Shown piece after piece: positions 17,834 to 27,157 of a stretch of DNA of 64,000 nt. Numbering within the stretch: the stretch's first letter is position 1; each line of letters opens with the position of its first letter. The position numbers and the translations under genes were made by a program. Origin of the DNA: CAIJNA01 sp964516815 (GTDB lineage: Bacteria > Campylobacterota > Campylobacteria > Campylobacterales > Arcobacteraceae); NCBI GenBank assembly GCA_964516815.1, contig CAZEXK010000007.1, positions 1 to 64,000 on the forward strand, written 5' to 3'. The notes beneath the pieces are model-generated. The model worked only from the letters and a program-made list of their open reading frames with translations. It ran no database searches and was not told the DNA's origin.

Positions 17834-20371
17834 ATGTCATTAAATACAAAACTAACATCATTAGTAACGTTTGGTTTAATTATTACCGCAGTTTTAATTA
17901 TACTTGCCTCAGTTGTTGAGTCTAAAAAAGCATTATTACATGCAGAAATGAATACACTGAAATCACATAAATCCGCAAAAAGTGGCGAAGTTAAAAATTA
18001 TTTGAATATGATAAAGGCTTTATTAACTTCTCTAGCTTCACAAAAAGGTACACAAGATGCATTTGAAAGCTTTGAAAGCAGTTTTTATAAATTAAACGAT
18101 GAATTAAAACTAGATATTAAATATTTACAAGATAAAGTTAGTTTAGATTTTAAAAATAATTATTTGGATAAAGTCATTTATTCTGTTCCAAATTCGCAAC
18201 AACGAAAACCATTAAATGATTATATTGCAAAAGATAAAAATGCATTAACTGCTCAGTATATATTTATAACTGATAGCAAAGCAGCCTTAGGACAAAAAAA
18301 CGACCTTGAATACAATCCAAAATATAGCTCCTCTTATATGGATGTTCATAAAAAGTATCATGAATCGTTTAATAAAGTCTTAGTTGAATACGAATTGTAT
18401 GATATTTTCATAGCAGATTTAAAAGGTAATTTAATTTATACTGATTTTAAAGAAAAAGACTTTGCAACTAATATAAAAACTGGAGTGTATTCAAATACAG
18501 GAATTTCAAATGTATACAAAAGTGCACTAAAGTTAAATAAAGGGGAAATAGCTTTTGATGATTTTAAACCTTATGAGCCAAGTTATAACTCATTTGCTTC
18601 TTTTTTAGCAACACCTATATTTGTAAATGGTGTTAAAAAAGGTGTTTTAATATTTCAAATGCCAGTTGATAAAATTAACAATATAGTGCGTTTTGATGAT
18701 AAATTTGAAGAAGCAGGATTAGGTAAAAGTGGAGAAGTTTATTTAGTTGGTAGTGATTACAAAATGAGAAGTAATTCTAGATTTAGAGAAGATATTGATA
18801 ACGAAATAATACAAAAACTTGGATCTACTATTGGAATTTTAGAAATTAAGACAGAAAATACTATAGCTGCAATACGTGATGGAATAGATACCGGTAAAGG
18901 TATTATTAAAGATTATAGAGGTACAAATGTACTTAGTATGTATCAAAATATAAATATGTTCAATGGGCAATTAAAATGGGTACTTGTCGCTGAAATAGAT
19001 GAAGAAGAATCATTAAAACCAGTATTAGAATTAGAAAAAATAGTAATAATTGATGCTTTAATTATTACTATTATATTAGTACTTATTGTGTTATTTATGA
19101 TTAATAAAATAGTAATAAAACCATTAAAAATATTTGAGGATGGATTGTTAAATTTCTTCTCATATCTTAATAAAGAAAAAAGTGAAGTTAGCTTATTAAA
19201 AATAACTACAAAAGATGAGATAGGACTTATGTCTCTTGAAGTAAATGCTAATATTAAAAAAATAAATGATAATCTTGAAGTTGATAATCATTTGATAAAA
19301 AATGCACAAGAAACCATAAATAGGGTAAAAAATGGTTCGTATAGTGAAACAATACATGGAGAAACATCTAATAAAGCTCTAGAAGAATTTAAAGATAATG
19401 TAAATGACATGATTATTGCAACTAAACAACATTTTTTAGATGTTAATAAAATTTTAGGTGAGTATGCTAATTACAATTATACAAATGAACTTGAAATACA
19501 TGGTATTGAAAAAGGCGGAGTTTTTGAAAAACTAGTTAATGATATCATTGCACTTAGAAATGCTATTACTGATATGTTAATTGAAAACAAACAAACAGGT
19601 GTAACTTTAGAAGATAGTTCTAATGATTTACTATATAATGTTGAATCTCTAAGTACTGCATCAAATAGTGCTGCATCATCTCTTGAAGAAACATCTTTAG
19701 CTTTAGATAAAATAACTAATATTATTTCAGTAAATACCTCTAGTATAATACAAATTTCTTCATATGCAAATGAAATTACAACATCTGCAAACGATGGACA
19801 AAACTTAGCAAATCAGACAACAACAGCTATGGATGAAATAAATACAGAAGTTTCTGCAATCAATGAAGCTATAACAGTAATTGATCAAATTGCATTTCAA
19901 ACAAATATTTTATCACTTAATGCTGCTGTTGAAGCTGCAACAGCAGGAGAAGCTGGAAAAGGTTTTGCCGTAGTTGCACAAGAAGTAAGAAACCTTGCAT
20001 CAAGATCAGCTGAAGCTGCAAATGAAATAAAAGCATTAGTAGAAAAAGCATCAATAAAAGCAAATGGTGGTAAAACAATTGCTGATAAAATGATACTTGG
20101 TTATGATAAATTAAACGGAAGTATTTCTAAAACTATTGAGTTAATTTCAAACGTTGAAAGTGCATCAAAAGATCAACAAAATGAAATTGAACAAATCAAT
20201 GATGCAGTAAATCAGTTAGATAAGCAAACACAAAAAAATGCAATTATTGCTAATAAAACAAGAGATATTGCACTTCATACGAAATCAATAGCAACTAAGG
20301 TAGTTGAAAATGCAAATGAAAAAGAATTTGTTGGTAAAGAGGATATTAGTTCAAAAAAGACTGAACTTTAA
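17834..20371 (+). CDS. Methyl-accepting chemotaxis protein
   Basis: A transmembrane chemoreceptor of 845 residues that would signal through CheA/CheW. It has a first membrane helix at about residues 10-28, then a large periplasmic sensor of about 370 residues. The second membrane helix is at about 403-424, followed by HAMP-like helices and a long coiled-coil cytoplasmic part. The signalling tip is typical: IDQIAFQTNILSLNAAVEAA, GKGFAVVAQEVRNLA (about residues 682-720). The ligand cannot be read from the sequence. AAAAAAGGA precedes the ATG. It appears to be a single-gene unit with a hairpin at its stop codon. Confidence 0.95.
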   Translation: MSLNTKLTSLVTFGLIITAVLIILASVVESKKALLHAEMNTLKSHKSAKSGEVKNYLNMIKALLTSLASQKGTQDAFESFESSFYKLNDELKLDIKYLQDKVSLDFKNNYLDKVIYSVPNSQQRKPLNDYIAKDKNALTAQYIFITDSKAALGQKNDLEYNPKYSSSYMDVHKKYHESFNKVLVEYELYDIFIADLKGNLIYTDFKEKDFATNIKTGVYSNTGISNVYKSALKLNKGEIAFDDFKPYEPSYNSFASFLATPIFVNGVKKGVLIFQMPVDKINNIVRFDDKFEEAGLGKSGEVYLVGSDYKMRSNSRFREDIDNEIIQKLGSTIGILEIKTENTIAAIRDGIDTGKGIIKDYRGTNVLSMYQNINMFNGQLKWVLVAEIDEEESLKPVLELEKIVIIDALIITIILVLIVLFMINKIVIKPLKIFEDGLLNFFSYLNKEKSEVSLLKITTKDEIGLMSLEVNANIKKINDNLEVDNHLIKNAQETINRVKNGSYSETIHGETSNKALEEFKDNVNDMIIATKQHFLDVNKILGEYANYNYTNELEIHGIEKGGVFEKLVNDIIALRNAITDMLIENKQTGVTLEDSSNDLLYNVESLSTASNSAASSLEETSLALDKITNIISVNTSSIIQISSYANEITTSANDGQNLANQTTTAMDEINTEVSAINEAITVIDQIAFQTNILSLNAAVEAATAGEAGKGFAVVAQEVRNLASRSAEAANEIKALVEKASIKANGGKTIADKMILGYDKLNGSISKTIELISNVESASKDQQNEIEQINDAVNQLDKQTQKNAIIANKTRDIALHTKSIATKVVENANEKEFVGKEDISSKKTEL

Positions 20372-20397
20372 AATATATTAATAATTTAATATATTTT
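20370..20397 (+). terminator. Terminator-like hairpin after the chemoreceptor gene
   Basis: AAATATATTAA (20371-20381) pairs with TTAATATATTT (20386-20396) around TAAT. The stem is all A/T and overlaps the stop codon. It also ends just before the convergent small ORF and could serve both strands. Confidence 0.45.
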
Positions 20398-20398
20398 A

Positions 20399-20638
20399 TT
20401 ATTTATTAGTAGCTTTTCTTATAATTACAGGTAAAGTTACTATTAGTAAAAAAAATACAAAAACAAATATAGCTAAGATATCAAAAGTAAAAAATGCAGG
20501 AGGTGGTCCTTTTACAATAAGACCTTCAGATTCATCTTTTGTAGTTAAATATATACTTACAAATGCAATACTAATAAATATAGCGGCTAATATACCTATG
20601 ATAATTATTTTTTTTAATTTGATAATAGATTCTTTTAT
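20399..20638 (-). CDS. Small two-helix membrane protein ORF with ATA in the start position
   Basis: On the minus strand an open frame encodes about 79 residues with two hydrophobic helices (KKIIIIGILAAIFISIAFVS and FDILAIFVFVFFLLIVTLPV) joined by a loop with DESEGLIVKGPPPAFF, ending RKATNK. No ATG, GTG or TTG exists in frame before the first helix. The natural start position is ATA-AAA-GAA at 20638, and an in-frame TAA lies four codons upstream of it. No strong ribosome binding site precedes it. It is either a start-lost gene or one that uses a rare start. Function unknown. Confidence 0.5.
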   Translation of the reverse strand: MKESIIKLKKIIIIGILAAIFISIAFVSIYLTTKDESEGLIVKGPPPAFFTFDILAIFVFVFFLLIVTLPVIIRKATNK

Positions 20639-20681
20639 CTTGTAATATTATCTAAAAGTAGTTTAAATAAATTTTAGACAT

Positions 20682-20707
20682 AAAAAAAGTCCCTTAAGAA
20701 AAGAGAC
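20682..20707 (-). terminator. Rho-independent terminator of the tRNA operon
   Basis: On the minus strand GTCTCTT pairs with AAGGGAC (one G-U pair), with a five-base loop and seven Ts. It lies 34 bases after tRNA-Leu. Confidence 0.85.
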
Positions 20708-20740
20708 CTTTTTATTTTTGCTACTAAGTAATCATACTTA

Positions 20741-20825
20741 TGGTGCGGATAAGAGGACTTGAACCTCCACGCCGTAAAGCACCAGATCCTAAGTCTGGCG
20801 TGTATACCAATTTCACCATATCCGC
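20741..20825 (-). tRNA. tRNA-Leu (anticodon TAG)
   Basis: 85 nt with encoded CCA. Acceptor GCGGATA pairs with TATCCGC. The anticodon arm CCAGA-CTTAGGA-TCTGG gives TAG. A long variable arm marks it as class II. Last gene of the Pro-His-Arg-Leu operon. Confidence 0.97.
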
Positions 20826-20856
20826 ATAAGAAATATGATTAATTAGTAACAAAATA

Positions 20857-20933
<77 letters not shown>

Positions 20934-20953
20934 ATTTAAAAATAAATCATAAA

Positions 20954-21031
20954 TGGGGTAAGTAACCGGAATCGAACCGGCGACCTTCTGAACCACAACC
21001 AGACGCTCTAACCGACTGAGCTATACCTACC
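20954..21031 (-). tRNA. tRNA-His (anticodon GTG)
   Basis: 78 nt with encoded CCA. The anticodon arm TCTGG-TTGTGGT-TCAGA gives GTG. The extra 5' G (G-1) is encoded and pairs with C73, the tRNA-His identity element. Confidence 0.97.
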
Positions 21032-21077
21032 ATAGGGTTTATAATTTATAATTAGTTTTTAAATATCATTTTAAAAA

Positions 21078-21155
21078 TGGTCGGAGTGAGAGGATTCGAA
21101 CCTCCGACCCCCTGGTCCCAAACCAGGTGCGCTAACCAGGCTGCGCTACACTCCG
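21078..21155 (-). tRNA. tRNA-Pro (anticodon TGG)
   Basis: 78 nt with encoded CCA. Acceptor CGGAGTG pairs with CACTCCG. The anticodon arm CCTGG-TTTGGGA-CCAGG gives TGG. It is the first gene of the four-tRNA operon. Confidence 0.97.
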
Positions 21156-21173
21156 TTTATTATTTTTAAATGT

Positions 21174-21209
21174 GGATGAAATTATACCTTATAATTATTT
21201 ATTTGTCAA
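21174..21209 (-). promoter_or_regulatory. Perfect-consensus sigma70 promoter of the tRNA operon
   Basis: On the minus strand TTGACA (21204-21209) and TATAAT (21181-21186) are separated by exactly 17 bases. The predicted start point is near 21174, about 19 bases before tRNA-Pro. Confidence 0.92.
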
Positions 21210-21283
21210 GACATAATCAATAAGCTATGAATTATATTAATTATAATAAAACATAATAAGTTCTATTAATTGCATAGTTTTTT

Positions 21284-21308
21284 AAAATACTAGGACATTA
21301 AGTATTTT
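21284..21308. other. Inverted repeat downstream of nnr
   Basis: AAAATACT and AGTATTTT flank a nine-base loop, about 27 bases past the nnr stop. It may be its 3' end; no clear U-run follows on the minus strand. The rest of the 21210-21334 spacer holds nothing I can identify. Confidence 0.4.
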
Positions 21309-21334
21309 GATTTTCTTGTTATTATTAAATTTAA

Positions 21335-22720
21335 TTAGAGTATTTTAATTTCATTAATTAAATCATCTACACTTAGAGAATAGTCATTACCTTTATAATT
21401 TAATGCTGCAATTGTATGTACTAATGAACCTGTGATACATGCATCTAATCTATCATATCCTTGTGCTAATAATGAAGCAATGAGTCCCGCTAAAACATCA
21501 CCACTTCCTCCAAAACTTAAAGCACTAGTTCCAAAGCTATTAATGAATAACTTTTTATCATGTTGAATTAGTACATTTGCACCTTTTAAAAGTATAACTA
21601 TATTTGGATATTTTGTACAAAAATCATTTAGGTATTTATATCTATCATTTTGTAAAGTTTTTACATTTATTGTGGCAATTGAACATAGTTTTAATAAGGA
21701 ACAAAATTCTTTTGGATGTGGCGTTAAAACTATATTTTTTTTATGTAGTACTTTTAATATTTTTTCATTGTAAAATATATCAGCATCTAGTAATAAAGGT
21801 AAGTCATTAAAAAGAATACTTTCATCAAAATGCTCACCAAGTCCCATTCCCATTGCTATAGCACTAGTGTTAGTAGATAAGCTATTACTATACATTATAC
21901 TATAAGGTAAATTTGTTTGAGATGTTATTGCTGTAACTAATCCCACACCAAAGTTAAGTGCAGTTTGACAAGAAATAATGCCAGCTCCTTTTTTATTTCC
22001 TAACAATATAGCTAAATGTCCAAAATTACCTTTGTTTGTATTTTTTTGCTTTCTTTTTGGCAGTATTAAATCACTTTTTTGTAATAAAAAACAAGAACTG
22101 ATATTTTCATACAAACTTTCATGTATTCCTAAATTTGCACAAATAATATCACCTACGTAATCTTTAGCACTATCACTAAACAATGATTTTTTATATGCAC
22201 CCATGGTTATAGTTGTATTTGCAATAAAAGCAGTGCCTAAGATTTGTCCTTTTTGATTTAATCCTGAGGGAATATCACATGATATTTTATATGCATTTAT
22301 GCTATTCATATGTTTTATTAGATTTTGTGAGTGCTCATCTAATACTCTATTTAATCCTGTACCAAATAAACAGTCAACAACAATATTTGTTTTAGTAATT
22401 TGTTTTATACTCGAAAGTTCTTCTAAGCCTAAGCTTAATGTACGTTGTTTTTGAAGTAATGGCATTGTTTTTTTTATTTTTGAGGCTATATATAAACTTA
22501 CATTAAATTTTTTAAATAATTGTCTTGCTAATACTAAGCCGTCAGCACCATTATTACCAGAACCACATACTATCAAAATAGATGATTTTAAAGTGAAATT
22601 TTGACATATATAATCATGTATAGCTAAGCTTGCATGTTCCATAAGTATATCCTCACTTAAAAAATATTTTTCATAACATTTTTTATCTAAGGTATTAATT
22701 TCACTATAAACATTCAACAT
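21335..22720 (-). CDS. nnr: Bifunctional NAD(P)HX epimerase/dehydratase
   Basis: Repairs hydrated NADH and NADPH: the N-terminal YjeF domain epimerises S- and R-NAD(P)HX, and the C-terminal ribokinase-like domain dehydrates the S form using ADP. It has 461 residues. The epimerase half has SSILIVCGSGNNGADGLVLA and DCLFGTGLNR with DIPSGLN. The dehydratase half starts near NKGNFGHLAILLGN and has LLDADIF, LTPHPKEF, LLKGANVLI and FGGSGDVLAGLIASLL. Its ATG overlaps the stop of the upstream SUI1-like gene by one base, so the pair is translationally coupled. Confidence 0.93.
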   Translation of the reverse strand: MLNVYSEINTLDKKCYEKYFLSEDILMEHASLAIHDYICQNFTLKSSILIVCGSGNNGADGLVLARQLFKKFNVSLYIASKIKKTMPLLQKQRTLSLGLEELSSIKQITKTNIVVDCLFGTGLNRVLDEHSQNLIKHMNSINAYKISCDIPSGLNQKGQILGTAFIANTTITMGAYKKSLFSDSAKDYVGDIICANLGIHESLYENISSCFLLQKSDLILPKRKQKNTNKGNFGHLAILLGNKKGAGIISCQTALNFGVGLVTAITSQTNLPYSIMYSNSLSTNTSAIAMGMGLGEHFDESILFNDLPLLLDADIFYNEKILKVLHKKNIVLTPHPKEFCSLLKLCSIATINVKTLQNDRYKYLNDFCTKYPNIVILLKGANVLIQHDKKLFINSFGTSALSFGGSGDVLAGLIASLLAQGYDRLDACITGSLVHTIAALNYKGNDYSLSVDDLINEIKIL

Positions 22721-23034
22721 TATTTAAAACTCCATTGATCATTTATCAATATTTTTTTTACTTTGTCTTTTACATTTCCTTGAAGTTCTATCCATTCATC
22801 TTTAATAGCTCCACCACAAGCAAGTTTTGTTTTTAACAATTTTAATATTTGTTTTTTTTCTATATTGTCTAAATAAAATCTACCTACTAGAGTAACTGGT
22901 TTACCTTTTCTTTTTTCAAAAGTAAATACTAAATTGTGTTGTTGTTTCGATAACTTTCTATTAGAATTGTTTATTTCTGTTTGTTTTTTTTGTTCATAAT
23001 TTTCTTCATTTAGCTTAGCTCCCATTGTAAACAT
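22720..23034 (-). CDS. SUI1/YciH-family translation factor
   Basis: A 104-residue protein related to eukaryotic eIF1. The SUI1 core is at the C-terminus: a basic KRKGKPVTLVGRFYLD strand, then KLACGGAIKDEWIELQGN. Bacterial YciH is thought to affect start-codon fidelity. The N-terminal 35 residues are polar and low in complexity. The start at 23034 follows AAGGGG; a second ATG three codons later is possible. It is coupled to nnr. Its presence here is of interest given the odd ATA starts nearby, though that link is speculation. Confidence 0.85.
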   Translation of the reverse strand: MFTMGAKLNEENYEQKKQTEINNSNRKLSKQQHNLVFTFEKRKGKPVTLVGRFYLDNIEKKQILKLLKTKLACGGAIKDEWIELQGNVKDKVKKILINDQWSFK

Positions 23035-23171
23035 ATTTAGCCCCTTATTGTTTTACATTTTAGTAAAATTTATCTAAAAATAAAGATAATTTGAGGTAAA
23101 TTTGGTTAGAATTAGCACCTTAATAAAAGCAAAAATTATAAGAAATGCTTGAATATATGTAGGAGTAATTA

Positions 23172-25556
23172 ATGGCAATTATGATTAAAAAAAGAAATGG
23201 TAGAAATGAAGTTTTAGACATAAGTAAAATTCAAAAAAATACTATAGCCTCAACTGAAAACTTAAGTGGTGTTTCTCAAAGTGAATTAGAAATAGATGCA
23301 CAAATTAAATTTATAGATGGTATGAGTTCTTCTGATATTCAAGATGCATTGATTAAAACAGCAGTGGAAAAAATTGATATAGATGTTCCAAACTGGACAT
23401 TTGTTGCTTCTAGATTATTTTTATATGACTTATATCATAGAGCTGGAAAAGCTACACATGGCTTAAAAGGTAGTGCATATAAGCATCTATTAGATTATAT
23501 AAAATGTGGACAAGACAATGGAAGAATAATACCAGGACTTGAAGATGGCTATGACTTAGATGACTTAAATAATGAAATGGATCAAAGTAGAGATTTACTT
23601 TTTAATTATCTTGGTATTAAAACATTGTATGATAGGTATTTACTAAAAAATATTGACGGAGAACCAATAGAACTTCCTCAACAAATGTTTATGGGAATCT
23701 CAATGTTTCTTGCTCAACATGAAGAAAATAAACAAGAAAAAGCAAAAGAATTTTATAATGTTATTTCAAAATTTGAAGTTATGTTAGCCACTCCTACTTT
23801 ATCAAATGCTAGAACAAATAGACATCAATTAAGTTCATGTTACATAGGATCTAGTCCTGATAATATTGAAGGTATTTTTGACTCATATAAAGAGATGGGA
23901 TTATTGTCTAAATTTGGTGGAGGAATTGGCTGGGATTGGAATAATATTAGAGCCTTGGGTGGTGTAATTGACAATCATAAAAATGCAGCTGGTGGAATTG
24001 TACCATTTTTAAAAATAACGAACGATATTGCTTTAGCAGTTGATCAGTTAGGCACTAGAAAAGGCGCAATTGCTGTTTATGTTGAACCATGGCATATGGA
24101 TATTGAAGATTTTATTGATTTAAAGAAAAACTCAGGAGAAGAAAGAAGAAGAGCTCATGATTTATTTCCAGCGTTATGGATAAGTGATTTATTTATGCAA
24201 AGAGTTTTGAATAATGATCACTGGACACTTTTTGATCCTTATGAAGTAAGAGATTTAAACACTTTAAGTGGTGAAGAATTTACAAAAAGATATGAGCAAT
24301 ACGAACATGACGATAGTGTAAGTAAAAATGTAATTAAAGCAAAAGATTTATGGAAAAAAATACTTACTTCATATTTTGAATCAGGTAGTCCATTTTTATG
24401 CTTTAAAGACAATGCAAATAGAGCAAATCCAAATTCACATACAGGATTTATAAGATCTTCAAACTTATGTACAGAAATATTTCAAAATACAAATCCAAAT
24501 GAGTATAAAATTAAAATTGAATTTGTAGATGGAAGTGTAAACTTATATGATGAAGATGAAATAGTTGTTGTAAATAAAAATATAGAAAAAAAAGCAAATA
24601 AGATTTCAGCGCTTGATACTATAGAAGGTGTAAAAATATATATAGTTGAAAAACAAAAAATAGATGGTAAAACGGCTGTTTGTAATTTAGCTTCTGTAAA
24701 TTTGAGTAAAATAAATACGAGTGAAGATATTAAAAGAGTAATACCAACTGCTGTTAGAATGCTTGATAATGTTATTGATTTAAATTTCTACCCTTTACGA
24801 AAGGTAAAAGCTACAAATGCTCAGACAAGATCTATTGGACTTGGTGTAATGGGGGAAGCTCAGATGTTAGCAGAATCTCAAATTACATGGGGTTCAAATG
24901 ATCATTTCAAAAAAATAGACCAAATTATGGAAGAAATTTCATACAATACTATAGAGTCATCATCTAATCTTGCTGTTGAAAAAGGTAAATATCCAGAATT
25001 TGAAGGAAGTAAATGGTCACAAGGTATAATGCCAATGGATCATGCACCAAAAGCTGTTGATGCACTAGTTAATAGAGACTTATTTGATACTGGGTGTGAT
25101 TGGGAGGCTTTACGAGAAAAAGTTAAAAAAGATGGAATGAGAAATGGTTATTTAATGGCAATTGCTCCTACTTCTTCTATATCTATTTTAGTTGGTACAA
25201 CTCAAGCTATTGAGCCTGTTTATAAAAGAAAATGGTTTGAAGAAAACTTATCTGGACTTATTCCTGTTGTAGTTCCTAGTTTAAATGCAAGTACTTGGGC
25301 ACACTATACTCCTGCATACGAAGTTGAACAAAAAGACTTAATAAGAGCAGCTGCAATTAGACAAAAATGGCTAGATCAAGGACAAAGTACAAATGTATTT
25401 ATGTCGCTTGAAAAAGCTAATGGTAAGTACTTACATGAAATATACACTTTAGCTTGGCAATTAGGATTAAAATCGACTTATTATTTAAGAGGTCAGTCAC
25501 CAGAAGCTGCTTCTGATGTTGCAGATAGAAGTCAAGAATGTGTTGGATGCCAATAA
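23172..25556 (+). CDS. nrdA: Ribonucleoside-diphosphate reductase alpha subunit, class Ia
   Basis: Catalytic subunit for dNTP synthesis from NDPs. It has 794 residues with an N-terminal ATP-cone (residues 1-95, MIKKRNGRNEVLDISKIQ). Active-site elements are QLSSCYIGSS (redox cysteine), RSSNLCTEIF (radical cysteine and glutamate), AVCNLASVNL (second redox cysteine), APTSSISILVG, and STYYLRGQ with the radical-transfer tyrosine pair. The C-terminus ends with the CVGC shuttle cysteines. AGGAG precedes the ATG. nrdB follows after 24 bases in the same operon. Confidence 0.97.
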   Translation: MAIMIKKRNGRNEVLDISKIQKNTIASTENLSGVSQSELEIDAQIKFIDGMSSSDIQDALIKTAVEKIDIDVPNWTFVASRLFLYDLYHRAGKATHGLKGSAYKHLLDYIKCGQDNGRIIPGLEDGYDLDDLNNEMDQSRDLLFNYLGIKTLYDRYLLKNIDGEPIELPQQMFMGISMFLAQHEENKQEKAKEFYNVISKFEVMLATPTLSNARTNRHQLSSCYIGSSPDNIEGIFDSYKEMGLLSKFGGGIGWDWNNIRALGGVIDNHKNAAGGIVPFLKITNDIALAVDQLGTRKGAIAVYVEPWHMDIEDFIDLKKNSGEERRRAHDLFPALWISDLFMQRVLNNDHWTLFDPYEVRDLNTLSGEEFTKRYEQYEHDDSVSKNVIKAKDLWKKILTSYFESGSPFLCFKDNANRANPNSHTGFIRSSNLCTEIFQNTNPNEYKIKIEFVDGSVNLYDEDEIVVVNKNIEKKANKISALDTIEGVKIYIVEKQKIDGKTAVCNLASVNLSKINTSEDIKRVIPTAVRMLDNVIDLNFYPLRKVKATNAQTRSIGLGVMGEAQMLAESQITWGSNDHFKKIDQIMEEISYNTIESSSNLAVEKGKYPEFEGSKWSQGIMPMDHAPKAVDALVNRDLFDTGCDWEALREKVKKDGMRNGYLMAIAPTSSISILVGTTQAIEPVYKRKWFEENLSGLIPVVVPSLNASTWAHYTPAYEVEQKDLIRAAAIRQKWLDQGQSTNVFMSLEKANGKYLHEIYTLAWQLGLKSTYYLRGQSPEAASDVADRSQECVGCQ

Positions 25557-25580
25557 TAATAAAACTAGGAATTTAAATAT

Positions 25581-26609
25581 ATGAGTGATTTAAGCAAAAA
25601 AACAATATACAATCCACAATCAAATGAAAGTATAAACGATAGACAAGTGTTTGGTGGAAACTCAGATGGAATGTTGAACTTTACAAAAGCAAAATATAAT
25701 TGGGCTTTAAAACTTTGGGATACCATGGAAGCCAATACTTGGTTTCCTAAAGAAGTACAGATGACAGGAGATGCTAAAGATTATAAGGCATTAACAAGTG
25801 CAGAAAAAAGAATGTATGATTTAGTATTATCACAACTTATTTTTATGGATTCTTTACAAACAAACAACATAATGGATAATATGAATCCATATATAACTGC
25901 ACCTGAAATAAATGCAATTTTAAGTAGACAAGCTTATGAAGAAGCTAACCATAGTAAATCTTATGCTGTTATGGTTGAGTCTATTTCTGATAATACTGAC
26001 AATATTTATAATATGTGGAAAACAGATGCAATGTTACAAAAGAAAAACTTATTTGTTGCTAATTCATTTAAAGCATTAGGAGATGAATTAAGCGATGAAT
26101 CTATGATATTAGCTATGTTTGCTAATCAGTTACTTGAAGGTATATATTTTTATAGTGGGTTTGCAGCTATGTATTCACTTGGTAAAGCAGGTAAAATGCT
26201 TGGTTCTTCACAAATGATAAGATTTATTCAAAGAGATGAAATCACTCATCTTTTAATATTTCAAAATATGTTATCAAGTTCTAAAATAGAAAAACCAGAA
26301 TTGTTCACGCCTGAACTTGAAGAAAAAATCAGAATAATGGTAAGAGATGCAGTTGAAATAGAATCACAATGGGGCATGTATATCACTCAAGGTCAAATAC
26401 TTGGATTTACTGATGCAATTATTAGACAATATATTCAATATCTTGCAGATGAAAGATTAAAAGCAATAGGTTATGCACCTGAATATAATGTAAAACATCC
26501 TATACCTTGGGTAGATGGATATGCTAGTTTTAATGATCAAAGAGTTAATTTCTTTGAAGGTAATGTTGTAAATTATTCTAAAGGTTCTTTAGATTTTGAT
26601 GATTTTTAA
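25581..26609 (+). CDS. nrdB: Ribonucleoside-diphosphate reductase beta subunit, class Ia
   Basis: The di-iron tyrosyl-radical subunit, 342 residues. Ligands are visible in MDSLQTNN (Asp), EEANHSKSY (Glu and His plus the radical Tyr in the expected spacing), LLEGIYFYSGF (Glu) and RDEITHL (Glu and His). The presence of the radical tyrosine places it in the ordinary class Ia/b type rather than the Tyr-lacking class Ic. The C-terminus (GSLDFDDF) is the acidic tail that docks onto NrdA. Confidence 0.97.
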   Translation: MSDLSKKTIYNPQSNESINDRQVFGGNSDGMLNFTKAKYNWALKLWDTMEANTWFPKEVQMTGDAKDYKALTSAEKRMYDLVLSQLIFMDSLQTNNIMDNMNPYITAPEINAILSRQAYEEANHSKSYAVMVESISDNTDNIYNMWKTDAMLQKKNLFVANSFKALGDELSDESMILAMFANQLLEGIYFYSGFAAMYSLGKAGKMLGSSQMIRFIQRDEITHLLIFQNMLSSSKIEKPELFTPELEEKIRIMVRDAVEIESQWGMYITQGQILGFTDAIIRQYIQYLADERLKAIGYAPEYNVKHPIPWVDGYASFNDQRVNFFEGNVVNYSKGSLDFDDF

Positions 26610-26804
26610 TATTTAATACAATTAAATTGTATTATTGAACAAAAAATCATTAATACTTCATACTAACACTCTACTATTAAATTTATCTGTCTTAATAAGC
26701 TTTTAAAAATAAAAAATTAAATGGCTTATGATATGTATGAAAACCTTATTAAACAGAATGTTTATAATCAAATTTATATATAATAATGAAAAAAAAGGAA
26801 AATC
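26610..26804. other. Spacer after nrdB with a weak hairpin
   Basis: AATACAA and TTGTATT (26615-26633) can form a 7-bp stem that may end the nrdAB transcript. The rest has no supported gene; a 20-codon ATG frame at 26721-26783 is too short to call. Confidence 0.4.
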
Positions 26805-27152
26805 ATGGAAATCCAAAGATTTGAACAAAAAACTAGAATGAGTAGAGCCGTTATACATAACAACACAGTATATTTATGTGGACAAGTAGCAAAAGACACA
26901 AGTAAAGATATAAAAGAACAAACTGCTACTACTTTAGAAAAAATTGATGAATTATTAAAAAGTATAAATACAGATAAAACAAATGTATTATCAGCTACTA
27001 TTTATATAAAAGACATGTCATTATTTGCAGATATGAATGCTGTATGGGATGCTTGGGTTAGTAAGGGATTTTCACCTGCAAGAGCATGTGTACAAGCTAG
27101 TATGGCAAGAGAAGAAATATTAGTTGAAATTTCAATAATTGCAGCTGTTTAA
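26805..27152 (+). CDS. RidA (YjgF/YER057c/UK114) family protein
   Basis: A 115-residue member of the Rid family, which hydrolyses reactive enamine/imine intermediates or related compounds. It begins MEIQRFEQKTRMSRAVIHNN and has VYLCGQVAKDT, a SATIYIKDM strand, and the PARACVQASMA segment with the arginine that binds the substrate carboxylate. AAAAAAGGAAAATC precedes the ATG. The nitrilase-family gene starts six bases later, so the two likely work in one transcript, possibly on damaged amino-acid metabolites (inference). Confidence 0.9.
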   Translation: MEIQRFEQKTRMSRAVIHNNTVYLCGQVAKDTSKDIKEQTATTLEKIDELLKSINTDKTNVLSATIYIKDMSLFADMNAVWDAWVSKGFSPARACVQASMAREEILVEISIIAAV

Positions 27153-27157
27153 TAATT

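Noticed and set aside
26721..26783. ATG frame MAYDMYENLIKQNVYNQIYI after nrdB
   Set aside because: Only 20 codons with no ribosome binding site. It could be a fragment of something but cannot be supported.
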